A stretch of 15,097 nucleotides of DNA from JAFKKS01 sp039808325 (GTDB taxonomy: Bacteria; Pseudomonadota; Alphaproteobacteria; Rhizobiales; Xanthobacteraceae): positions 1-15,097 of the forward strand of contig JBDHSU010000103.1 in assembly GCA_039808325.1 (NCBI GenBank). The letters are read 5' to 3'. A model generated the notes under the pieces. It did not search any database. It had not been told where the DNA came from and was given only the letters and a program-made list of their open reading frames with translations. Numbering within the stretch: position 1 is the first letter of the stretch; each line of letters begins with the position of its first letter. Both the position numbers and the translations under genes were made by a program. Positions 6,897 through 12,247 of this stretch are shown here, piece after piece.

Positions 6897-7685
6897 ATGG
6901 CTTTATGGACATTGTTCGGACTGGCAAGCGGGAAAGCAACCACGGCGTGGCCGCGCGGCCATGGAAACGACGGCCAGGAGGGCGTGCTTGGCATGCCGCG
7001 CCACAATCCGGATGCATGCCGCGAAGGCTGCGAGGAATGCGCCAGCATTTGCCCCACTCACGCCATCGAACGGCGCGAGCACGGTCTCGCGATCGACTAC
7101 GGTCGCTGCGTAGTCTGCCAGCTCTGCACGGAAGTCTGTCCGACCGGCGCGATGGAGCCCTCGTCCGATTGGGCCTTCGGCGTTCGCGATCGCGAGGACC
7201 TCATTTGGCCGGAGCCGGCCGCGCGTCTCGACCGATCGTCGGCGCCCGAACGCACAGCCTTTAGGCGCAGCCTCCATATCCGCCACGTCGATGCGGGCTC
7301 GTGCAACGGCTGCGAATCCGAGCTGCAAGCCCTGAATAATCCCTTCTACAATTTGCATCGGCTCGGCATCTTCTTCACCGCCTCGCCCCGTTTCGCGGAC
7401 CTTCTGCTGGTCACCGGACCGGTCACAAGTGCGATGCACGACCCGCTGAAGGCGGCTTACGAAGCCATGGCCGAGCCGCGCTGGGTGATGGCGGTCGGCA
7501 CCTGCGCGGTCTCGGGTGGGATTTCCGGCGGAAACTACGCCTGCGGAAACGGGCTCGAAGGCGTGCTGCCGGTCGACGTCTATCTGCCTGGCTGCCCGCC
7601 CAATCCCGCCGCGATCATGGAAGCCCTTCTGATGTTCCTCGACCGCATGCCGCAACGCGTCAGGCGAGGACTGATCGATGGCTAG
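6897..7685 (+). CDS. Fused HyfH-HyfI-like Fe-S subunit (ferredoxin + NuoB-like)
   Basis: A 262-residue protein joining two subunits that are separate in E. coli Hyf/Hyc. Residues 41-85 are a two-[4Fe-4S] ferredoxin (HyfH/NuoI-like). Its first cluster uses Cys41, 45, 48 and 52, with an unusual three-residue first gap; the second uses Cys71, 74, 77 and 81 in the standard spacing. Residues 125-250 are the HyfI/NuoB-like small subunit, with proximal-cluster ligands Cys136 and Cys139 (GSCNGCE), Cys203 (GTCAVSGG) and Cys233 (GCPPNP). All ligands are present, so an electron path of three clusters into the HyfG domain is intact. A GGAG site lies six bases before the ATG. The 3' end overlaps hyfB. A link of about 40 residues joins the domains. 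Confidence 0.9.
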   Translation: MALWTLFGLASGKATTAWPRGHGNDGQEGVLGMPRHNPDACREGCEECASICPTHAIERREHGLAIDYGRCVVCQLCTEVCPTGAMEPSSDWAFGVRDREDLIWPEPAARLDRSSAPERTAFRRSLHIRHVDAGSCNGCESELQALNNPFYNLHRLGIFFTASPRFADLLLVTGPVTSAMHDPLKAAYEAMAEPRWVMAVGTCAVSGGISGGNYACGNGLEGVLPVDVYLPGCPPNPAAIMEALLMFLDRMPQRVRRGLIDG

Positions 7686-9654
7686 CGAAATCCTCATGTT
7701 CGCTGCGATCCTCTGGGTCGTCGGCGCGGTTCTGGCGCTTACCGGCATGTCGATCGCGAGTCGGATCGCGCTCGCGCTGGGCGCGGTCGCGGGCGCACTG
7801 GCGGCGATCATCGGCCTTCCCGGCGCGAGCCAGGCCGTCGCTCTCCCCGGCCGGATCCTCGGTGAAATTGTAACCTTTCGGATCGACCCGCAGGGCCTAT
7901 GGCTGATGGGTTTCGGCCTCGTGCCGGCGGGGTTCGCGTGCGCCCTTTCTTCTCCGTCCCCGCATGGGCAACGCGGCTGGCTCTTCGGCGCCGCGTTGAG
8001 CCTGCTCGGCGCGCTGGGCGTCTTCGGTTTGCAGAACGGCGCCGCATTGCTGATCGCCTGGGAGACGATGAGCCTCGGCGGCGCCATCATGATCTTGTCG
8101 GACGATCTCGGGCGCGCCCGAGGCCGAACCGTCTTGTTCATGCTAGCGCTTCTCGAGGTCGGTGCCGTCGCCCTTACGCTCGCCGTCGCATTGCTGGGCT
8201 GGCAGGCGTCGAGCCTGCTGTTTCCCGCCTTCGAAGCCGGCACAGTCGCGATGCCGCACGCCATGCAGATCGGCGTCGGCATTCTTCTCCTTGTCGGCTT
8301 CGGCGCCAAGCTCGGCCTTCTACCGTTCTATGAATGGTTTCCCGGCGCCTACGGCGCCGGAAGCGGCGCCTCCGGCGCAATCATGTCGGGTGTCGTTCTA
8401 AACGCGGCGTTCTTCGCCCTGTCGCGCGCCTTGATGAACTGGATCCCGACGGCGGCGGACAGCGCCTTTCCGGCGCTTGCGGTGATCGTCATCGTCGTCG
8501 GGACTTTCAGCGCCATCCTGACGATCCTCTACGCCTTTCAGCAAGACGATTGGCGTCGCTTGCTCAGTTTCTCGTCGGCGGAAAACGCCTCGATCGCGGT
8601 CGTCGCGCTCGGCTCCGCAATGCTGTTCCACAGCTACGCGCTCGATGATCTGGCCGGGCTCGCCTGGACGGTGGCGCTCCTCCATCTCGCCGGCCACGCG
8701 CTCGCCAAGGGCACCTTGTTTCTTGCCGCGGACGGACTGCGCAAGGCCAGCGGCAGCTATCACATTGCCTATCACGGTGCCGGCAGCCACCGGCTGTTCG
8801 GCGTCGGCGTTCTCATCGCCGCAATGAGCCTTGCCGCAATGCCGCCGACGGCCGGCTTCGTCAGCGAATGGTTTGTGTTCCAAACCGTGTTCCAAGGTTT
8901 CCATCTTCCGTACCTTGGCGGACGGCTCGTACTCGCGCTCACGGGCGCGGGGCTGGCTCTCACCGCCGCCGTCGCCTTCGCCACCTTTGTGAAAGTCGTC
9001 GGGCTTGGTGTACTCTCGCGTGATCCGGTCCGGCCGGCGCCGATCACGACATCCTATTCAGCGACGGTTGGCGTGTTGGGGCTTGCCGTTCTTGCGCTCG
9101 CCGTCGGCATGCCGGTTTGGCTCGACGGTCTTAGCGGCGCGGCCACGATGCAATTCGGTGCAGCTTTCGCCTCGCAGATGCACGATGGCGTGCTGCTCGT
9201 GCCGCTTTCGGCAAAATTTGCATTCATCTCGCCGAGCCTTCTCATCATCGTCATGCCGCTTCTTGCGCTAATTCCGATTACATTGATTCTTGCAAGCAAA
9301 CGCTATGCGCTGCGGCGCACGGCGGTCTGGTACGGCGGCCTCGCGCCGGATCCGGCGCGCGCATCGACAACAACCTTGTCGTTTTCCAACGCGATGCGGA
9401 CCTTCTACAGCTTCGTGTATCGGCCAACTGCCGACACCGAGCGCGACGCCGATGCCGGCGGATATTTCGTCAAGAAGCTCGAGTTCGAGCATGATGTCGC
9501 GCCGATCTTTGGGCCGTTGCTATTTCAACCCGCGTTGAGGCTCGTTCAAGAAAGCGCGAGCAAGCTTCGGCTCCTCCAGTCCGGACATCTGAATTTCTAC
9601 CTGAGCTTGATCGGGCTTCTTCTCGTTCTCGTCCTTGGACTGACACTGCTTTGA
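7678..9654 (+). CDS. hyfB: HyfB/HycC-like proton-channel subunit (NuoL family)
   Basis: A 658-residue membrane protein, the length expected for HyfB/HycC. The N-terminal two thirds are the Mrp-antiporter-type core: Glu129 in ALLIAWETMSLGGAIMIL, Lys211 in GFGAKLGLLPFYEWFPGAYG, and His336/His340/Lys344 in LLHLAGHALAKGTLFLAADG. The C-terminal third has the HyfB-type extension with a soluble segment (VWYGGLAPDPAR, then FYSFVYRP) and a last helix LNFYLSLIGLLLVLVLGL. It is the second ion-translocating subunit of the complex. In E. coli hyfB lies near the start of the operon; here it is last of the complex genes. It overlaps the upstream gene by eight bases and is followed by crcB 22 bases later with no terminator, tying the complex to fluoride export. 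Confidence 0.9.
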   Translation: MASEILMFAAILWVVGAVLALTGMSIASRIALALGAVAGALAAIIGLPGASQAVALPGRILGEIVTFRIDPQGLWLMGFGLVPAGFACALSSPSPHGQRGWLFGAALSLLGALGVFGLQNGAALLIAWETMSLGGAIMILSDDLGRARGRTVLFMLALLEVGAVALTLAVALLGWQASSLLFPAFEAGTVAMPHAMQIGVGILLLVGFGAKLGLLPFYEWFPGAYGAGSGASGAIMSGVVLNAAFFALSRALMNWIPTAADSAFPALAVIVIVVGTFSAILTILYAFQQDDWRRLLSFSSAENASIAVVALGSAMLFHSYALDDLAGLAWTVALLHLAGHALAKGTLFLAADGLRKASGSYHIAYHGAGSHRLFGVGVLIAAMSLAAMPPTAGFVSEWFVFQTVFQGFHLPYLGGRLVLALTGAGLALTAAVAFATFVKVVGLGVLSRDPVRPAPITTSYSATVGVLGLAVLALAVGMPVWLDGLSGAATMQFGAAFASQMHDGVLLVPLSAKFAFISPSLLIIVMPLLALIPITLILASKRYALRRTAVWYGGLAPDPARASTTTLSFSNAMRTFYSFVYRPTADTERDADAGGYFVKKLEFEHDVAPIFGPLLFQPALRLVQESASKLRLLQSGHLNFYLSLIGLLLVLVLGLTLL

Positions 9655-9676
9655 CATAGGGAGACAACGCCACCCC

Positions 9677-10051
9677 ATGTGGACTTACATCGCCATAGCC
9701 ATTTTCGGGGTTTTGGGATGCTGGGCGCGGTTCGGGCAAACGAACCTGGTGCAGGCCGTGTACGGCCGTGACTTTCCTTACGCGACCTTGAGCATCAATG
9801 TGATGGGAAGCTTTATCATGGGCTTTCTGTTCATTGAGACGCTGGAACGTCTCACGCTCTCTCCTGCACTTCGGACAGGAATTTTAACCGGATTTCTCGG
9901 CGGCTACACCACCTTCTCGACGTTCGAGATGGAAACGGTCCTGCTCGCCGAGGGCGGCGAAATCTTCAAAGCCGGCCTTTACGTGCTGCTATCGGTCGTC
10001 CTTGGCTTCCTTGCTGCTTTCGGAGGAGCCTACATCGCCAGAAGTCTTTAG
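9677..10051 (+). CDS. crcB: Fluoride ion channel CrcB/Fluc
   Basis: A 124-residue protein with four helices, typical of CrcB/Fluc, which forms dual-topology dimers that let F- leave the cytoplasm. Conserved blocks are GVLGCWARFG in the first helix (the usual GGxxGAxxR), ATLSINVMGSFIMGFLF with the conserved Asn in the second, and TGFLGGYTTFSTFEMET with the pore phenylalanines and Thr/Ser track in the third. The fourth helix is the standard LLSVVLGFLAAFGGAYIA. A GGGAGA purine stretch lies 13 bases before the ATG, a little distant. The position in a fluoride-riboswitch operon agrees with the function. The DUF190 gene follows after 12 bases, a frequent partner of crcB. Confidence 0.96.
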   Translation: MWTYIAIAIFGVLGCWARFGQTNLVQAVYGRDFPYATLSINVMGSFIMGFLFIETLERLTLSPALRTGILTGFLGGYTTFSTFEMETVLLAEGGEIFKAGLYVLLSVVLGFLAAFGGAYIARSL

Positions 10052-10063
10052 TCGGAGAAGATC

Positions 10064-10408
10064 GTGACGAACGACATCCTGATGGTGCGCATATATCTCA
10101 GCGAGGCTGAGCACGGCAAACGCAAGACCTTGATGAAGGAGATTCTTTCGCTTCTGCAAGATCGACACGCGGTGCAGGGCGTGACCGTGTTTCGCGGGAT
10201 CGCCGGCTTCGGCGCGAGCGGAGAAGTCCGCGCCGACGACATCTTGCGGCTTAACGTGGACTTGCCGTTGGTCGTTGAATTCTTCGACGAGCCCAAGGTC
10301 GCGGAAGCCGCCATCGCATTACTCGACGATCTTGTCCCCGGTGGCCACATCGTTTCATGGCCAGCCAAACGATACGGAACGGCGTCGCTCCCGATGCGAC
10401 AGAGCTAG
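10064..10408 (+). CDS. DUF190 family protein, CrcB-associated
   Basis: A 114-residue soluble protein. MVRIYLSEAEHGKRKTLMKE at the start, VQGVTVFRGIAGFG in the middle and LPLVVEFFDEPKV later are standard DUF190 features. The family has a PII-like fold and often lies beside crcB. Its role is not settled; a regulatory or ligand-sensing role toward the channel is an inference from fold and neighbourhood. It starts with GTG, preceded by GGAG (10054-10057) at a six-base distance, 12 bases after crcB. The next gene has no recognised family. A run of eight T residues begins five bases after the stop, without a convincing stem before it. Confidence 0.88.
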   Translation: MTNDILMVRIYLSEAEHGKRKTLMKEILSLLQDRHAVQGVTVFRGIAGFGASGEVRADDILRLNVDLPLVVEFFDEPKVAEAAIALLDDLVPGGHIVSWPAKRYGTASLPMRQS

Positions 10409-10437
10409 ATGGATTTTTTTTCGCGCGAGATCGGCAA

Positions 10438-11082
10438 ATGCCAGAGCGCGATGAGCTTCAGACACCAACCCACGAAGCGGCAGCCATTCCCCGCCTCGCG
10501 CTGACGCATGGTCAGACCATCTGGCTGATGAGCGAGCTCGGACTTCGAGAAGGAGTCAGCACATCGACTTTCAACTACTACATCAAATCGCTGCGGAAGC
10601 TCGGCATTCCTTTCGATAAAGGAAAGGGGCAATCGGAAGGTCATCGCCACATCACCTACGATTTCGAAGAGCTCATGGAGCTCACCGTGGCGTTACTCCT
10701 GCGCGTCTACGGGACGCTGCCCGACCCGGTCCTCGCCGGCCTCCGCAATTTTCGAGAAGATTTGCGGCCGATCTATCGGCGAGCGTATCTCGAGTCCTTG
10801 CGCCGAACCTATCCGGCGGCCCGTATTTCAGCCCAGCGCGAGCGCATAGCCGTGGAAGGCTTGTTTCTCGATCTGAATATCCGTTACGCGGCGGGCCGGA
10901 TGATCGCGTTTGGCCCGCCCCAAGTCCTTTCGCCATTCGAGGCTCTCCGCGTCTACGCTTGCTCCCAGGTTCCCGCTCGATCCTATCTTCCAATGAATGT
11001 AAGCGCCGTTGCGCAAACGATCGTCGGACGCAGCCACATTCTTCCATCCATCCGCCGCGGCCGCAGCGCCGCCAGGTCATGA
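10438..11082 (+). CDS. Putative helix-turn-helix protein of unknown family
   Basis: A 214-residue soluble protein that I do not recognise. Residues about 24-80 (ALTHGQTIWLMSELGL, then TFNYYIKSLRKLGIPF, a basic stretch KGKGQSEGHRHITY and an amphipathic helix FEELMELTVALLLRVY) look like a MerR-type winged helix: recognition helix, short wing, linking helix. This is a judgement by eye. The rest is helical (LRNFREDLRPIYRRAYLESL) with a strand-rich end and a basic tail (SIRRGRSAARS). The frame is open upstream to 10357, which would overlap the DUF190 gene; I chose ATG 10438 because it avoids the overlap, but the ribosome binding site is weak. It is co-directional with crcB and DUF190, so it is probably in the fluoride operon and could regulate it. 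Confidence 0.6.
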   Translation: MPERDELQTPTHEAAAIPRLALTHGQTIWLMSELGLREGVSTSTFNYYIKSLRKLGIPFDKGKGQSEGHRHITYDFEELMELTVALLLRVYGTLPDPVLAGLRNFREDLRPIYRRAYLESLRRTYPAARISAQRERIAVEGLFLDLNIRYAAGRMIAFGPPQVLSPFEALRVYACSQVPARSYLPMNVSAVAQTIVGRSHILPSIRRGRSAARS

Positions 11083-11098
11083 CGGAGAATTGTCAACC

Positions 11099-11971
11099 AT
11101 GTCTGCGCAACCACAACACTCCTCGCTGCAAGCATGCGTCGATCGAGCAATTGTTCGCTTGAAGTCGCTACATGATGGCGAAGCCGGGTTTCTCGAAATT
11201 GTCGGCCTCGGGCGCGAGGCCGTCCCGGCTCTGCGAGAGTTGATCTTCACACGAGAGCGGAGCGGGCTGTATCAGGCTCGATGCCGCGCCGCCGAGGCCC
11301 TCGGTATCCTCGGAGCCTTCGAGGTTCTGGCCGACTTCTTGCGTTCGCCGCGACAGCTCAGCGATCCCACGGAGCGCATCGGCGAAGAGACCGTCATCAG
11401 CACGGCCGCGCGTACGATCGCACGGCTGCGCGAGGAATGGGTCTATCGGCTGTTGGCCGAACTCGCGGTCCAGCGGCCGTTGAACGGGATCCTGGCGGGC
11501 CTGGGATCGTTCCACCGCGAAGATTCGCTTCCCATCCTTGTCCACGCGCTAGGTGAGGACGAGATGCGATTGACCGCCGAAACGGTCCTGCGGGCATTTG
11601 GCAAGGCAGCGCGCCCCGCCATCATGGCCGTCGCACGCAATCCCGGCGTATCCGATCGTTCCGAAAGCGAATCGGATTTGCGCAAACGCCGCAGCGCGCT
11701 TGACCTCCTTATCGAGATCGGTGTGCCGCGGAAGGAATGGCCGTCGTTGCGACACCTGCTCGATGACAACGATACGCAGATCGCGCTTCTGGCATGCAAA
11801 ATCTGCCTACGCGTGGGCGAAGAACGGGAGCGTGCGCAACTTTCCCGTCGCTTGAGCGAACTCCGGGCAAAAGCGGACTATTTTGTTCGCCAGCAGATCG
11901 AGGATCTGCTGGCCTCGATCGAACGAGCCGCCCCTTTGCGTCGATCGGCATCTGCGCGACCTCATGCGTGA
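11099..11971 (+). CDS. HEAT-repeat-like protein of unknown function
   Basis: A 290-residue, almost wholly helical soluble protein. Several pairs of helices have the HEAT/PBS-lyase-repeat look: FLEIVGLGREAVPALRELIF, ARCRAAEALGILGAFEVLAD, DSLPILVHALGEDEMRLTA, ETVLRAFGKAARPAIMAVA, KRRSALDLLIEIGVPRKEW and NDTQIALLACKICLRVGEE. Spacing between repeats is about 30-60 residues and irregular. Such proteins are usually binding scaffolds; the partner is unknown. The start ATG 11099 has GGAG 11 bases before it; the frame is open further upstream but overlaps the previous gene. It lies 16 bases after the helix-turn-helix gene and is the last gene of the first fluoride operon. No terminator is seen between it and the second promoter. 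Confidence 0.6.
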   Translation: MSAQPQHSSLQACVDRAIVRLKSLHDGEAGFLEIVGLGREAVPALRELIFTRERSGLYQARCRAAEALGILGAFEVLADFLRSPRQLSDPTERIGEETVISTAARTIARLREEWVYRLLAELAVQRPLNGILAGLGSFHREDSLPILVHALGEDEMRLTAETVLRAFGKAARPAIMAVARNPGVSDRSESESDLRKRRSALDLLIEIGVPRKEWPSLRHLLDDNDTQIALLACKICLRVGEERERAQLSRRLSELRAKADYFVRQQIEDLLASIERAAPLRRSASARPHA

Positions 11972-12028
11972 GTGCCTCGCCAACGCCGCAGCAGTTTCCA
12001 CCTACCGAGAAAGTGTCATCCCGATTGC

Positions 12029-12057
12029 TTGCCCACTCCGACGTAGCTGGCTATCCT
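12029..12057 (+). promoter_or_regulatory. Sigma70-type promoter for the enolase transcript
   Basis: A -35 hexamer TTGCCC (12029-12034) and a -10 hexamer TATCCT (12052-12057) are separated by exactly 17 bases. A start point about seven bases after the -10 would lie at 12064-12066, directly before the second aptamer at 12067. That agreement of geometry supports the call. It means the enolase gene can be transcribed independently of the first operon. Confidence 0.65.
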
Positions 12058-12066
12058 GAAACCGAT

Positions 12067-12110
12067 GGGGATGGAGTCCCCCGAAACCGCCGCAAGGCTG
12101 ATGACTCCTA
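12067..12110 (+). promoter_or_regulatory. Fluoride riboswitch (crcB motif) 2
   Basis: A second crcB-motif aptamer. Stem GGGG (12067-12070) pairs with CCCC (12078-12081). The loop strand GGAGT (12073-12077) can pair with ACTCC (12104-12108). Conserved AACCGCC precedes a hairpin GCC (12089-12091)/GGC (12096-12098) closed by a GCAA tetraloop. The signature CTGATGACTCCTA follows. It shares the core with riboswitch 1 but its stems differ by compensating changes (GGCGA/TCGCC versus GGGG/CCCC), which supports structure rather than chance. It lies about 140 bases before the enolase fusion gene. Confidence 0.93.
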
Positions 12111-12134
12111 CCGCGCACGAATGGTCGTGGTAGG
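12107..12134 (+). promoter_or_regulatory. Alternative hairpin, candidate expression platform of riboswitch 2
   Basis: CCTAC (12107-12111) pairs with GTAGG (12130-12134), and CACGA (12116-12120) with TCGTG (12125-12129). The loop is ATGG and CGCG is bulged on the 5' side. The outer strand uses the last bases of the aptamer's ACTCCTAC, so this hairpin and the ligand-bound aptamer partly exclude each other. ATTGTT follows rather than a clear T-run, so it is not a strong intrinsic terminator. Confidence 0.5.
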
Positions 12135-12237
12135 ATTGTTGCGGCTCCAAAATCCTCTTCCCCACGACAGGCCGACCCGCAGCCACCTGCGACAAGCCCT
12201 CGTCATTCGACCGCGCGGATGTCGGAACGAAGACGAT

Positions 12238-12242
12238 GGAGG
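12238..12242 (+). promoter_or_regulatory. Ribosome binding site (GGAGG) fixing the enolase start
   Basis: GGAGG lies five bases before ATG 12248. The alternative in-frame ATG at 12236 overlaps this site, so it cannot use it. Starting at 12248 gives MADRITAILGDEILDSRG, the normal N-terminal edge of enolases. Confidence 0.85.
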
Positions 12243-12247
12243 TCCGC

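Noticed and set aside
5418..7685. A working group-4 NiFe hydrogenase / formate hydrogenlyase
   Set aside because: All four Ni-Fe cysteines of the large subunit are missing, there is no maturation tail, and no formate dehydrogenase or hyp maturation genes are in the window.
6903..8309. Long minus-strand open frame of 468 codons
   Set aside because: It lies opposite the ferredoxin-NuoB fusion and hyfB, both with clear families. Its translation is rich in Arg, Pro, Ala and Ser without a recognisable domain, typical of a shadow frame in GC-rich DNA.
3934..9654. Mrp-type antiporter or DabB-type carbon-uptake system
   Set aside because: The antiporter-like subunits come with HyfC, HyfG and a ferredoxin-NuoB protein, so they belong to a complex-I-like assembly; no DabA-like gene is present.
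10384..10421. Intrinsic terminator after DUF190 (GTCGC/GCGAC stem with a T8 run)
   Set aside because: The stem ends 13 bases before the T run and lies inside the DUF190 coding sequence, so the geometry is wrong for an intrinsic terminator.
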